DNA of 64,000 nucleotides from Anaerovibrio lipolyticus DSM 3074 (GCF_900141865.1 NZ_FQYW01000013.1:1-64000); one strand, 5' to 3'; shown: positions 26,340-35,782, numbered from the stretch's first letter. Notes: a model not told the origin generated them from the sequence alone. Numbers and translations are program-made.

Positions 26340-27176
26340 TTATTCCCTACCACCGAAAATTTTAAAATATATTCTTACAGCTATATCTAATTTTTCTTCG
26401 TCAGGTTTATCCTGATTTTCTTTTAACTTGCGATTCAGTTCATTAATTAAATCCTTAGAACCATATTGCTGGATAACTAGAATGTATTCATCTAAGCATG
26501 CTTCTAAATCACCCGGACGGTTTTCATTCCAAAACCAGACCCCTTTTGGATTCCCGTAAATTCTTTCTACAGCAAAATCCAAATCAAATTTATATGATCT
26601 CCTGGCTGGTGTACCCTCAACTACATACATGCCTTTTTCTACTATATCTTTAAGTTCCGGATATTTCATCGAACCTTCTTTCATCGCATCGGCCCGTTCT
26701 GCTTTTTTAAAGGATTCATAGGCTTCTACATCTCCATTAAAAACTTCCGGGATATATTCATCGTAAAGGTCATATTTTACCATGAATTCTAAAATAGTCG
26801 TGCTGAAATAATCACATATTTTCCCTAAAAGAAATTCACTGACTTCCTCATCTCCCTGCTCATATTTCAAAATAATGAGTTCAGGTATTTTAGTTTCTTC
26901 TGAAAGTTCTTTAGAAGAAATATTCATAGAATCGCGCTCTTCTTTTATACAAGGTCCAATATCAAGATTGATGGTATCATTACCAACTAAATAATCTAAA
27001 GTACAGTCCAGAACGCTTGCGATTTTCTGGGCTTTTGTTATGTCCAATTTTGAGGTTTTTCCGTTTAGAAAATCGGTAAAGGCTGAAGGTGACATCTCTA
27101 TTTTCTCAGCCAACTTTTTCTTATTATAGCCTTTAATCGCCATAGCGATATCAACTGCTTCATTTAGTGGTAGCAT
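26340..27176 (-). CDS. Phage repressor with two HTH (XRE) domains
   Basis: About 278 aa. Residues about 5-63 form a Cro/CI-type helix-turn-helix (KKLAEKIEMSPSAFTDFLNG), and residues about 75-132 a second, more divergent one (SSKELSEETKIPELIILKYEQG). The C-terminal half is acidic and of unknown fold; there is no Ser/Lys LexA-like protease, so induction may not follow RecA-dependent self-cleavage. ATG 27176 with GGGGGTG upstream is preferred to GTG 27185. It is divergent from the Cro-like gene across a promoter region with repeated operators, the classical lysis-lysogeny switch. Confidence 0.85.
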   Translation of the reverse strand: MLPLNEAVDIAMAIKGYNKKKLAEKIEMSPSAFTDFLNGKTSKLDITKAQKIASVLDCTLDYLVGNDTINLDIGPCIKEERDSMNISSKELSEETKIPELIILKYEQGDEEVSEFLLGKICDYFSTTILEFMVKYDLYDEYIPEVFNGDVEAYESFKKAERADAMKEGSMKYPELKDIVEKGMYVVEGTPARRSYKFDLDFAVERIYGNPKGVWFWNENRPGDLEACLDEYILVIQQYGSKDLINELNRKLKENQDKPDEEKLDIAVRIYFKIFGGRE

Positions 27177-27206
27177 TACCAACACCCCCGGTAAATCTTT
27201 TTCTTG

Positions 27207-27235
27207 ATTATACCATCATAACGAAAAACCGTAAA
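27207..27235 (-). promoter_or_regulatory. Repressor promoter
   Basis: Minus strand TTTACG (27235-27230), 17-base spacer, TATAAT (27212-27207). It overlaps CGAAAAACCGT-type operator-like repeats. Confidence 0.7.
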
Positions 27236-27274
27236 TATTTTACAGATAAAAATCGAAAAAATCGGAAAATAGTA

Positions 27275-27303
27275 TTGACAGTATCGGAAAATCGAAATAC
27301 AAT
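27275..27303 (+). promoter_or_regulatory. Early lytic promoter with operator-like repeats
   Basis: TTGACA (27275-27280), 17-base spacer, TACAAT (27298-27303). Variants of ATCGGAAAAT / TCGAAA recur through 27221-27355, including inside the spacer, and are likely repressor/Cro operators. Confidence 0.75.
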
Positions 27304-27381
27304 ACAGATATCGAAACGGAAAACAGAAAAATTATAGTTTATCTGTTACGAAAAACACAAAAGAATGGAGGAAATCGAATA

Positions 27382-27603
27382 ATGTTCCCAAATTTAAAAG
27401 CCGAAATGGCCCGTTACGGTTTTACAAATGCTCAAGTCTCGGCAGCTGTAGGAAGACCTTCGACTTGGTTAGACAACAGGCTAAGAGGGAAAGCAACTTT
27501 ATCAATCCAGGAAGCTATTATTATCCATGATAAGTTCTTTCCTGAGCTTGACTTTGATTATCTGTATGCCGGAGAGCCTCTTAATGCGACTAAAAATTTA
27601 TAA
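27382..27603 (+). CDS. Cro-like HTH protein
   Basis: A 73-aa protein forming a single helix-turn-helix of the type found in many Bacillota phages (TNAQVSAAVGRPSTWLDNRLRGKATLSIQEA). ATGGAGGAA lies upstream. It is the first gene of the rightward early operon, divergent from the repressor. Size and position make a Cro-type antirepressing regulator likely. Confidence 0.75.
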   Translation: MFPNLKAEMARYGFTNAQVSAAVGRPSTWLDNRLRGKATLSIQEAIIIHDKFFPELDFDYLYAGEPLNATKNL

Positions 27604-27627
27604 GGTTAGGGAAGGGAGGCCAACAAA

Positions 27628-27789
27628 ATGAAACAAATTCACAGGGACGGCCTGGATGCGACACTACCTAGTATTACCGGTTTTAACCCAGTGAACTTTA
27701 TCGAGCTACTACTGAAGCTGGCTGGTCGCGCCAACGGTCAGACAGTGGAGGTAACTGTTAAGAAGAAAGGGGAGGCAAAGCCGGCATGA
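27628..27789 (+). CDS. Small phage protein, unknown
   Basis: A 53-aa reading frame with a strong GGGAGG site about 9 bases before the ATG; its stop overlaps the next start (ATGA). It is basic at the C-terminus with an amphipathic middle (NFIELLLKLAG). No family recognised; the tight coupling on both sides supports it as real. Confidence 0.6.
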   Translation: MKQIHRDGLDATLPSITGFNPVNFIELLLKLAGRANGQTVEVTVKKKGEAKPA

Positions 27790-27980
27790 AAAAAACGTGT
27801 AAAGGTTGCTATGCAGCAGTAACAGGGGGGCATCCGATGTGTGGTGACCCATACGGATGTGATTTTAAATTCAAAACGGATGGAAAGGGACACCCTCTGG
27901 AAGAATGCCCTAAACCTAAATCTTGGAGGCAATACGCCATACAGAGGAAGCAATATGTCATAGGGAGAGAAAAAGCATGA
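27786..27980 (+). CDS. Small Cys-rich phage protein
   Basis: A 64-aa protein with a CxxC...CxxxxxxC...C pattern (CKGC, C near residues 19 and 25, C near 41), suggesting a small zinc-binding fold, and a basic C-terminal helix. Coupled by ATGA overlap at both ends. Function unknown. Confidence 0.6.
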   Translation: MKKTCKGCYAAVTGGHPMCGDPYGCDFKFKTDGKGHPLEECPKPKSWRQYAIQRKQYVIGREKA

Positions 27981-28144
27981 AGAGAAATACAATCACAATG
28001 CCAAGATGCCATTTTGCAATGATTCGTCATGCGGCTTTAAATTGGGTACTCTTCGTAAAAATCATAAAAATCTGGGTTATTACACCGATAGTAGTGATTC
28101 TTGTCATGCTGCTTTGCGGCTGGTGTGACGGCCAGGGGAGGTGA
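27977..28144 (+). CDS. Small single-pass membrane phage protein
   Basis: 55 aa, with a basic N-terminus and one hydrophobic segment (about residues 24-48, IIKIWVITPIVVILVMLLC). Start overlaps the previous stop. Function unknown. Confidence 0.5.
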   Translation: MKRNTITMPRCHFAMIRHAALNWVLFVKIIKIWVITPIVVILVMLLCGWCDGQGR

Positions 28145-28156
28145 AGTGTTGGCATA

Positions 28157-28642
28157 ATGGATAACCAGAAACCAATTTTAGACCCATGTTGCGGAAGTAA
28201 AATGTTTTGGTTCGACAAAAATAATCCTTTAGTTACTTTCTGTGATAACCGAGAAGTGGAAAAACATGAATATTACCCTAACTGTTACCTGGAAATAAAA
28301 CCCGATATTTTGTGTGACTTTAGGCATTTACCATTCGCCGATGAAACTTTCTGGCACATTGTTTTCGACCCACCGCATTTAAAGTGGGCGGGTAAAAAAT
28401 CAATTATGAGAGAGAAATATGGGGCGTTGGATGCGACCTGGCCAGAACTGATTCATGAAGGGTTTAACGAGTGCTGGCGTGTTTTAAAAACAAACGGTAC
28501 TTTGATTTTCAAATGGAGTAGCATACAAATTCCTTTATCTGAACTTCTAAAACACATTGACAAAAAACCATTGTATGGACATAGAAGTGGGAAAGGTATG
28601 AACACTCATTGGTTAGCATTCTTTAAAGGGGAGGGGAAATAA
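28157..28642 (+). CDS. SAM-dependent methyltransferase, probably DNA-modifying
   Basis: A 161-aa class I methyltransferase. The N-terminal PILDPCCGSKMFWF resembles the SAM-binding motif I, and VFDPPHLKW near residue 70 is a DPP(Y/F/H)-type catalytic motif as in amino-methyltransferases. Short proteins of this sort are common in early regions of Bacillota phages and are thought to modify phage DNA against restriction. No restriction partner is present. Its stop overlaps the start of the following small membrane protein. Confidence 0.8.
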   Translation: MDNQKPILDPCCGSKMFWFDKNNPLVTFCDNREVEKHEYYPNCYLEIKPDILCDFRHLPFADETFWHIVFDPPHLKWAGKKSIMREKYGALDATWPELIHEGFNECWRVLKTNGTLIFKWSSIQIPLSELLKHIDKKPLYGHRSGKGMNTHWLAFFKGEGK

Positions 28643-28806
28643 TGAAAACTGCTGGGGACCTTTTAAAGGAAATCCATCAGAACGAAAACCAGCTGCCATT
28701 CTTCACAAGGAAAGGATGGATGTTGCTGGTGGTAGCTCTCTTAGCGATTGGCGGAATCATAGGAGCTACCATGCATTTCACAATAATCTCGCCATTCTTA
28801 AAATAA
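28642..28806 (+). CDS. Small membrane protein, unknown
   Basis: 54 aa with one transmembrane segment (about residues 26-48, MLLVVALLAIGGIIGATMHF) and a polar N-terminal helix. ATG overlaps the methyltransferase stop, with GGGGAGGGG upstream. Function unknown; too early in the genome to call a holin on position alone. Confidence 0.55.
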   Translation: MKTAGDLLKEIHQNENQLPFFTRKGWMLLVVALLAIGGIIGATMHFTIISPFLK

Positions 28807-28872
28807 AAAAGGCCCGCATAGCGGACCAATGTGTGACTAATTAATTCTAACACGATTTACGGAGGTATGTAA

Positions 28873-29301
28873 ATGGAAATAAATGTGAATGTCCGCATCA
28901 GCGCAGACGAAGGACTTACTCAGATTCTTACTGACATTGCAGCCGTTCTGGCCTGCAGAGAAATAAAGAAGGTTAATCCACCAGCTACAACTGTAGCCAA
29001 GCCATCTGACAAGGTGGTGGAGCTGCCAAAGCCTGAAGCAAAAAAGGAATCCAAGGCAGAAGCAAAAGCAGAAGCCAAGGCTCCGGAACATAATCCGGAT
29101 GACATTCTGGATAAGAAGCTGCTGCCAAAGATCCGTGAGACAGTTGGCGCCTACTGCAAAAAGGTAGGTGCCGAAGAGGGCAAGGCTGCAGTAAAGAAGT
29201 GGCTGGAGGACAATGGTTTTGACGGCCTCAGCAAGCTCACCTATGCAGGGGCTGATTCTTTTGTAGCTTTTTTGGAAAAGGAGGCAACTACTGATGCCTG
29301 A
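28873..29301 (+). CDS. Phage protein upstream of DUF2800, unknown
   Basis: 142 aa. The N-terminal 35 residues form a compact segment, then a Lys/Glu/Ala-rich linker (about residues 50-75), then a C-terminal helical domain (about residues 78-140). Its end overlaps the DUF2800 gene by eight bases. Association with the DUF2800-DUF2815-polymerase cluster suggests a role in replication or recombination, by inference only. Confidence 0.65.
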   Translation: MEINVNVRISADEGLTQILTDIAAVLACREIKKVNPPATTVAKPSDKVVELPKPEAKKESKAEAKAEAKAPEHNPDDILDKKLLPKIRETVGAYCKKVGAEEGKAAVKKWLEDNGFDGLSKLTYAGADSFVAFLEKEATTDA

Positions 29302-30442
29302 GATTCATGCAATACTATCTGCCTCGGCTTCCCACCGTTGGCTGGAGTGTACTCCTTCCGCAAGACTGGAGGCAGATCTGCCTGATAAGACCAGCGAGTA
29401 TGCAGAGGAAGGCACCAAGGCCCATGCTCTGGCCGAGAAACGCCTTAATAAGTATCTTGCAGGGAAAAACCTTAAGACCAAGCCTAAGGACGTTGACGGC
29501 GAAATGTGGGAAGCCACAGGGCAGTACGTAGATATCTGTATTGAAAAAATCAATGAAGCAAAGAGTGCTTCCCCGGATGCTGAAGTACACGTTGAGGAAC
29601 GGCTTGATTTTTCGCCGTGGGTTCCGGAAGGATTTGGCACCGGAGATATGGTGCTGGTGTCCGATGCCTACATTGAGGTAATTGATTTAAAGTACGGCAA
29701 GGGTGTCAAGGTATCTGCCGAGAACAACAGCCAGATGATGCTCTACGCTCTGGGGCTCTATAACTCTTACGGCCTTCTGTATGGGGCCGAAAAGGTTCGG
29801 ATGACTATTGTTCAGCCAAGAATAGACAATCTGTCCACCGCTGAAATAAGTGTGAAGGACCTTCTCGCATGGGGCGAAAGCATCAAGCCTGTTGCCCAGA
29901 AAGCCTTTAAGGGTGAAGGTGAACGGTGCGCCGGGGAGCACTGTAAATTCTGCAAGGGCAAAGCCACCTGCCGGAAGCTGGCAGAGTGGGAACTGGAGAA
30001 GGTACAGGAAGACCTGGAGCCTGATGACCTTACTGATATTGATGTAGTGGATATCCTGCTGCGTGCTGACTCCATTAAGAAATGGCTGACAGCCCTTGAG
30101 GAATATGCCCTTGATAAAGCAATTAATGATGGTATTGAGTGGCCAGGCATGAAGGTGGTAGAGGGCAGGAGCAACCGTAAGATTTCAGATCCGGATGCTG
30201 CCAGATCCATTCTTGCCCAGGAGGGCTATTCGGAAGATGACTTCCTCAAACCTCGGGAGCTCAAGACCATAACCGACCTTGAAAAACTCATGGGCAAGAA
30301 GCAGTTTGCCCAGGTTATGAAGGATATTATTGTAAAGCCTCAGGACAAACCTACCCTGGTTGCCAACAGTGACAAGCGGGAACCAATGAAGCTGGAGACC
30401 GCCGGCGCTGATGATTTGGATGATAGTTTATTAAATGATTAA
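29294..30442 (+). CDS. DUF2800 protein, Cas4/PD-(D/E)XK-like nuclease
   Basis: 382 aa, matching the phage DUF2800 family, related to RecB/Cas4-type exonucleases. The N-terminal LSASASHRWLECTPSARLE, the Asp of IEVIDLKYGKG near residue 136 (the DxK core of the nuclease), and the cysteine cluster EHCKFCKGKATC near residue 215 typical of Fe-S-bearing Cas4-like enzymes are all seen. It probably acts with the next gene (DUF2815) in end-processing or recombination during phage replication. Confidence 0.88.
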   Translation: MPEIHAILSASASHRWLECTPSARLEADLPDKTSEYAEEGTKAHALAEKRLNKYLAGKNLKTKPKDVDGEMWEATGQYVDICIEKINEAKSASPDAEVHVEERLDFSPWVPEGFGTGDMVLVSDAYIEVIDLKYGKGVKVSAENNSQMMLYALGLYNSYGLLYGAEKVRMTIVQPRIDNLSTAEISVKDLLAWGESIKPVAQKAFKGEGERCAGEHCKFCKGKATCRKLAEWELEKVQEDLEPDDLTDIDVVDILLRADSIKKWLTALEEYALDKAINDGIEWPGMKVVEGRSNRKISDPDAARSILAQEGYSEDDFLKPRELKTITDLEKLMGKKQFAQVMKDIIVKPQDKPTLVANSDKREPMKLETAGADDLDDSLLND

Positions 30443-30462
30443 TTTTTAGGAGGAATTTATCT

Positions 30463-31002
30463 ATGTCTACAAAGTTTACTACCGGTTTAGTTCGTCTGTC
30501 TTATCCACACCTTTTCAAGCCTGCTGAGACCCTTAACGGGGATATGAAGTTCAGTGCTTCCTTTATTATTCCCAAGAACTCCAAGACCGCCAAGCGGGCC
30601 CAGGAGGTTGTTGACAAGATGATGAAGGACTCTGAGGTTAAGCAGGTTCTCGGCAAGACCAAGATTAAGTATGAGCTGCTTCGGGACGGCGACGAGAAGG
30701 AAGACCCTGCCTATGAGAACAGCTTCTTCATTAACGCCAAGAGCAATGAGGACCACAAGCCAAAGCTCTACACCAAGGACCGTGAAGAAATTGTTGACCC
30801 TAATGAATTGTACGCCGGCTGCTATGTACAGGCCGTGCTCAGCTTCTACCCTTACAACAAGAATGGAAACTCCGGTATTGGTGCTTCCCTTCTGGCTGTA
30901 CGCTTCATCAAGGACGGTGAGCCACTGACCGGTGGTACTGTGACCGATGATGACTGGGATGACGACCTTCTTGAAGGTGACGGCCTGGACGACCTCATGT
31001 AA
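30463..31002 (+). CDS. DUF2815 protein, ssDNA-binding-like
   Basis: 179 aa of the DUF2815 family, constantly found between DUF2800 and the phage DNA polymerase and thought to be a single-stranded DNA-binding protein. It shows a compact basic N-terminal two-thirds and a very acidic tail (TDDDWDDDLLEGDGLDDLM), as in many SSB proteins where the acidic tip recruits partners. AGGAGG precedes the ATG. Confidence 0.85.
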   Translation: MSTKFTTGLVRLSYPHLFKPAETLNGDMKFSASFIIPKNSKTAKRAQEVVDKMMKDSEVKQVLGKTKIKYELLRDGDEKEDPAYENSFFINAKSNEDHKPKLYTKDREEIVDPNELYAGCYVQAVLSFYPYNKNGNSGIGASLLAVRFIKDGEPLTGGTVTDDDWDDDLLEGDGLDDLM

Positions 31003-31014
31003 GAGGGCACGGCT

Positions 31015-32979
31015 ATGCGTACACTTTACATTGATATTGAGACGTATAGCGATAAAGACATAAAGTGTGGAGTCCACAAGTACGTGGGCTCCAATAATTT
31101 TGAAATCTTATTGTTCGCATACGCCTTTGATAATGAAGAACCAACGGTCATTGATTTGACCAAATATAAAACCCTGCCATGGGTAGTAGTGGATGCGCTG
31201 GAAAGCCCTGATGTATTAAAGACAGCTTTCAATGCCAATTTTGAGCTGACCTGTCTGGCCAAAGCGTTCCCTAATATAAAGCTGGATGACAGCCAGTGGG
31301 AATGTGACAGTATTCTTTCTCTCTACCATAGCTATCCGCCTGGGTTGGGTGTAGTAGCTCAGTGCCTCGGACTGGAAGAGGATAAGCAGAAAGACATAAG
31401 AGGTAAGACACTCATAAAGTATTTCTGCGTACCTTGTAAGCCGACCAAGAAGAATGGCGGCAGAACAAGAAACCTTCCGGAACATGACCCTGAAGGTTGG
31501 GAAGTTTTTAAGGAATATAATGCCCAGGACGTTGTGGCAGAACGTGCCATCCGTGAAGCCCTGCTGTGGCTGAAACCCACCGAAGCAGAACATGAACTGT
31601 GGTTGGTAGACAGAGCCATCAACAGCCGGGGCATAGCAATTGATAAAGCCCTTGTCAAAAATGCCATCAAGCTGAATGAGGAATACTCAGAGGAGCTTAC
31701 TGAGAGAGCTCAGAAGCTCACTGCACTGGATAACCCTAACTCTATTGCCCAGCTCAAGGAATGGTTCAAAATGAACGGGCACCCGGTCAGCTCACTGACC
31801 AAGGACGTTGTTGATGAAATGCTCCAGGATGAAAATATTCATCCGGTACTGAAAGAGGTATTGAATATCCGGCAGAAGCTGGGCAAGACCTCCGTAAAGA
31901 AATACGAGGCAATGAAAAGCAGTATCTGCAAGGACGGCAAGGTTCGTGATTTGTTTCAATTCTATGGTGCCAGCCGTACCGGAAGATGGGCTGGGCGCAA
32001 TATCCAGCTGCAGAACCTTACCAAGAATTATCTCGATGACCTTGATACCGCAAGGGACACGGTAAAGAGTGGAGACCTTGCCTGGACTGAGATGCTGTAC
32101 GGCAATGTCACTGACCTTCTCAGCCAGCTGGTCCGCACTTCCTTTATACCAAGTCTCGGCAACAAGTTTATCGTTGCTGACTTCAGTGCTATTGAGGCCC
32201 GTGTAATTGCCTGGCTGGCAAATGAGAAGTGGCGCATGGATGCCTTTGCCAATGGTGAGGATATCTACTGTGCTTCTGCTTCCCAGATGTTTGGGGTTCC
32301 CGTGGTAAAGCATGGCATTAACGGGGAACTCCGGCAGCGGGGCAAGGTAGCTGAACTGGCACTTGGCTATGGCGGTGGAGTTCAGGCAATGAAGGCCATG
32401 GGCGGCGACAAGCTGGACATGACCGATGAGGAGCTGCAGGAAATCGTCAACAAGTGGCGGGCTGCCTCTCCGAAAATCCCGGCACTCTGGCGGGCCATTG
32501 AGTTTGCTGCCATGAGGACCATCAAGTATGGCGGCACCCATTATGTAATTCGGGAACACAATATTTTCTTTGATAAGCACGACAATGATCTGATACTGCA
32601 TCTGCCTAATGGCCGGTGCCTGGTATACCTCAACGCCGGTATCGGAGAGAACCGTTTCGGTAATGAGTCCATTGAGTATGACGGTCTGGTGCAGACCACA
32701 CACAAGATGGGGCGGCTGGAAACCTATGGCGGAAAGCTGACAGAGAACCTTGTCCAGGCTGTTGCAAGGGACTGCCTCGGGGCGGCCATGGTCAGACTGG
32801 AGAAGGCCGGATACAAGATTGTTGGTCATGTTCATGATGAGGTTATCTGCGATGTGCCGGACAACGGGCAGTACACTCTGTCCGAGGCTGTCCGGATCAT
32901 GTCCGAAAACACCGATTGGAATCAGGGCTTGCTGCTTAATGCGGATGGCTTTGAATCCTACTACTATATGAAGGATTAG
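31015..32979 (+). CDS. Phage DNA polymerase, family A
   Basis: 654 aa. The N-terminal 3'-5' exonuclease starts with YIDIETYS (DxE motif, residues 5-12) and has FNANFE near residue 73. The polymerase part shows motif A VADFSAIEARV near residue 386, motif B RGKVAELALGYGGG near residue 440 and motif C VHDEV near residue 605. This is the T7-like polymerase type that replicates podovirus genomes. No phage RNA polymerase is present, unlike T7 itself. Confidence 0.93.
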   Translation: MRTLYIDIETYSDKDIKCGVHKYVGSNNFEILLFAYAFDNEEPTVIDLTKYKTLPWVVVDALESPDVLKTAFNANFELTCLAKAFPNIKLDDSQWECDSILSLYHSYPPGLGVVAQCLGLEEDKQKDIRGKTLIKYFCVPCKPTKKNGGRTRNLPEHDPEGWEVFKEYNAQDVVAERAIREALLWLKPTEAEHELWLVDRAINSRGIAIDKALVKNAIKLNEEYSEELTERAQKLTALDNPNSIAQLKEWFKMNGHPVSSLTKDVVDEMLQDENIHPVLKEVLNIRQKLGKTSVKKYEAMKSSICKDGKVRDLFQFYGASRTGRWAGRNIQLQNLTKNYLDDLDTARDTVKSGDLAWTEMLYGNVTDLLSQLVRTSFIPSLGNKFIVADFSAIEARVIAWLANEKWRMDAFANGEDIYCASASQMFGVPVVKHGINGELRQRGKVAELALGYGGGVQAMKAMGGDKLDMTDEELQEIVNKWRAASPKIPALWRAIEFAAMRTIKYGGTHYVIREHNIFFDKHDNDLILHLPNGRCLVYLNAGIGENRFGNESIEYDGLVQTTHKMGRLETYGGKLTENLVQAVARDCLGAAMVRLEKAGYKIVGHVHDEVICDVPDNGQYTLSEAVRIMSENTDWNQGLLLNADGFESYYYMKD

Positions 32980-32987
32980 GTGGTATT

Positions 32988-35516
32988 TTGGAAGGGTTAA
33001 AATTTCGGGTGGCCACGGCCGCCAGCAGGACACAGAAGGTATGGAAAAATATCTCGATGTCCTGGAAAGATATCATCAATAAAATAGAAAATCCAATACG
33101 CACAAACGAGACCGTTGCCGAATACCGGGCCATGTCAAAGGCCGACAGGGATATAAAGAAGGACGTCGGCGGCTTTGTTGGTGGATATCTCAAGGACGGT
33201 ATCCGCAAGAAGGGGCATTTGGAAGCCCGCCAGCTGGTCTGCCTTGATGCGGATAATATCCCCAGCGGGGTGGATTTCCCTGGGATAGTGAAGGAAAAGA
33301 TGAAGCTCATGGGCACTTATGCTCTTTACTCAACACACAGCCATACGCCGGGCAAGCCACGGTTCCGGCTGGTTATCCCGTTGATGCGTGAGGTAACAGC
33401 AGAAGAGTATGAGCCTTTGGCCAGATTTATTGCCAATGATATCGGCATTGATATGTTCGACCCGACCACTTATCAGGATATACGCCTTATGTACTGGCCT
33501 TCTGTATCAAGTGACGGTGAATATATCAGCGACCATGCTGAGCCACTGAAGGCCGACGGCTCAGGACTTCATCTTTACAGCCCTGATGTCCGCTTTACTT
33601 GCAACCCCAACTGGCAGGACGCCACCACTTGGCCTACTGCCAGCACGGAAGCAGCCGCCCACAAGAAGGTTGCCAAGAAGCTGGGTGATCCGAGGGAAAA
33701 GCCGGGCCTTATCGGTCTTTTTTGCCAGGCTTACACAGTGGAGGAAGCCATGGAAACCTTCCTGCCCGAGGTCTACACCAGGGTAGATGGCTGTGAGAAT
33801 CGCTGGACATTTGCCGGAGGCTCTACCACGGGCGGCGTTATCGTCTATGACGAAGGGCTGCACGTTTACAGCCACCATGCTACTGACCCTATCTCCGGGC
33901 AGGACGTAAATGCTTTCGACCTGGTGCGCCTGAACCTCTTTGGCATTAAGGATGAGGACACGGAGCCGACGGTGCCCGTCAACAAGCGGCCGTCCTACGT
34001 GGCCATGACGGACCTCTGCCAGAAGGACAAGCGGGTACAGGCGCTTAGAAATAAGGAAATCGCTGACCAGATGCGCGATGACCTTCTGGAGGAAGGAGAG
34101 GAACTGGACCTTGACTGGATGAGCAAGCTGGAACGCATGAAGAACACCGGCAAGATTGTCAGCAATGCCAAGAACCTTCTCCTTATTATGGCCAATGATC
34201 CGAGACTCAAGGACCGTATCGGCCTTGAACTCTTTGCCAGTCGGATTGCCGTACTGGGTGACCTGCCTTGGCGCAGGCACACAAAAGAGGGTGCAGCGGA
34301 TATATGGACCGATGCCGACGACAGCCAGCTCCGGAACTTTATCAGCACCAGCTACGAGGGCCTTACGGGCAAGCAGGTTATTGATGATGCTTTTACTGAG
34401 GTTACTCAGAAGAACGCTTTCCACCCGGTCCGCGACTGGCTGGAAAGCCTTGCATGGGACGGTGTGCCAAGAGTGCGCCGGCTGTTAATTGATTATCTGG
34501 GGGCGGATGACACGGCCTACACCGAGGAAATTACGGAGAAATTCTTCAAGGCCGCGGTGGCCAGGGTGTACCGCCCTGGAACCAAGTTTGACTTCTGCCT
34601 GACTATCTCCGGGCCCCAGGGTATTGGCAAGTCCACCCTGCTGGCCCTTATGGGCGGGCGGTGGTTCAACGATACCGTTACTTCCATTCACGGCAAGGAT
34701 GCCATGGAGCAGCTGCAGGGCTACTGGCTTGTGGAGCTGGGCGAAATGCAGGCTGCCACCAAGGCTGAGAACAATGAGCTCAAGGCCTTTATCAGCCGGC
34801 AGAACGACAAGTACAGGGCACCTTATGGCCGTCGGACGGAGGAGCACCCAAGGCAGTGCGTGTTCGCTGCAACTACCAACGAGAGGATATTTCTGAAGGA
34901 CCGTACTGGCGGGCGGCGTTTCTGGATCGTGATGTGCTCAGGCAATGGCCAGAAGAACATTACGGAGTTTACCAAAGAAGAAGCTGCGCAGTGCTGGGCG
35001 GAGGTCTTGGAACTTTACAGGAAGGACAAGAAGCTGCTGCCTAGCAAGGAGGTACTGGATACAGCCAAGGAGCTGCAGGAGGCCCATACTGAAGGCGCGG
35101 AGAAGCTGGGGCTTATTCAGAACTACCTTGATACGGATCTGCCGGACGGCTGGGACAATATGCCGCTTAATGAACGTCAGGCATGGCTGGAAGGTGACCA
35201 CTCGATTAATGGTCCGGGAATTAACCGGCGGGAGCGGGTATGTGCCATGGAGATCTGGTGTGAGTGTTTCGGGAATCTGCCAAAGAACCTCAAGAACATT
35301 GACGCCAGGGAAATCAATAACATGATGCAGCTGCTTCCGGAGTGGAAACCACATGAAAGTAAAGGCGGTTTACTGAGATTCAAGCTGTATGGAAGACAAA
35401 GAGCTTACATCAGAAAGTCCACAGATGAAACACAAAATAGTGTCAACAAAGGTGTCAACAATTATGAATTAAGTGTCAACAATTCTGAAACTGTTGACAT
35501 CGAAGATTTAATGTAA
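32988..35516 (+). CDS. VapE-family primase/helicase
   Basis: 842 aa. The N-terminal half resembles primase-like domains of phage replication proteins (the segment LDADNIPSGVDFPG near residue 85 carries candidate catalytic Asp residues). The C-terminal half is a virulence-associated-protein-E P-loop ATPase, with Walker A GPQGIGKST near residue 542, Walker B-like LVELGEM near residue 580 and a conserved RTGGRRFW arginine segment near residue 640. TTG start at 32988 with AGGTGG upstream. Its last 75 bases already contain four of the TGTCAACA iterons that continue into the intergenic region, so this protein is a good candidate for the origin-binding initiator. Confidence 0.88.
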   Translation: MEGLKFRVATAASRTQKVWKNISMSWKDIINKIENPIRTNETVAEYRAMSKADRDIKKDVGGFVGGYLKDGIRKKGHLEARQLVCLDADNIPSGVDFPGIVKEKMKLMGTYALYSTHSHTPGKPRFRLVIPLMREVTAEEYEPLARFIANDIGIDMFDPTTYQDIRLMYWPSVSSDGEYISDHAEPLKADGSGLHLYSPDVRFTCNPNWQDATTWPTASTEAAAHKKVAKKLGDPREKPGLIGLFCQAYTVEEAMETFLPEVYTRVDGCENRWTFAGGSTTGGVIVYDEGLHVYSHHATDPISGQDVNAFDLVRLNLFGIKDEDTEPTVPVNKRPSYVAMTDLCQKDKRVQALRNKEIADQMRDDLLEEGEELDLDWMSKLERMKNTGKIVSNAKNLLLIMANDPRLKDRIGLELFASRIAVLGDLPWRRHTKEGAADIWTDADDSQLRNFISTSYEGLTGKQVIDDAFTEVTQKNAFHPVRDWLESLAWDGVPRVRRLLIDYLGADDTAYTEEITEKFFKAAVARVYRPGTKFDFCLTISGPQGIGKSTLLALMGGRWFNDTVTSIHGKDAMEQLQGYWLVELGEMQAATKAENNELKAFISRQNDKYRAPYGRRTEEHPRQCVFAATTNERIFLKDRTGGRRFWIVMCSGNGQKNITEFTKEEAAQCWAEVLELYRKDKKLLPSKEVLDTAKELQEAHTEGAEKLGLIQNYLDTDLPDGWDNMPLNERQAWLEGDHSINGPGINRRERVCAMEIWCECFGNLPKNLKNIDAREINNMMQLLPEWKPHESKGGLLRFKLYGRQRAYIRKSTDETQNSVNKGVNNYELSVNNSETVDIEDLM

Positions 35517-35742
35517 GTGTCAACAGTGTCAACAAAAAAATGGTAATTGTTGACACCAATTGTTGACACCTTGAACCGCAGATTACTTGAATTTTGGTTA
35601 GGGTGTCAACAATGTCAACAGATATTCATTTAAAAATACAAAATAGGTTATTTAGATGCGCACACACGCGCGCGTATACGCGCGTAACCCCTCTAATTCG
35701 TATATATATAGTTTTAGTGGAAAATCGTTGACATTGTTGACA
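35441..35742. repeat. Twelve TGTCAACA iterons: candidate phage origin
   Basis: Forward copies start at 35441, 35453, 35474, 35518, 35527, 35604 and 35613; inverted copies (TGTTGACA) at 35492, 35548, 35561 and 35735, plus CGTTGACA at 35726. Between them lies a perfectly alternating purine-pyrimidine tract (35656-35686) containing a 16-bp palindrome (35669-35684), followed by an AT-rich tract with TATATATATA at 35701. The region 35517-35782 has no gene. Confidence 0.8.
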
Positions 35743-35782
35743 CTTTGTAAAATATCGGAGGTGTCCGCACACGAAGGACATT

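Noticed and set aside
28806-28830. Terminator after the small membrane protein gene
   Set aside because: GGCCCGC/GCGGACC can pair, but no T run follows and the operon seems to continue.
35441-35742. CRISPR array
   Set aside because: Repeat unit is only 8 bp, occurs in both orientations and spacing is irregular; no cas genes nearby.
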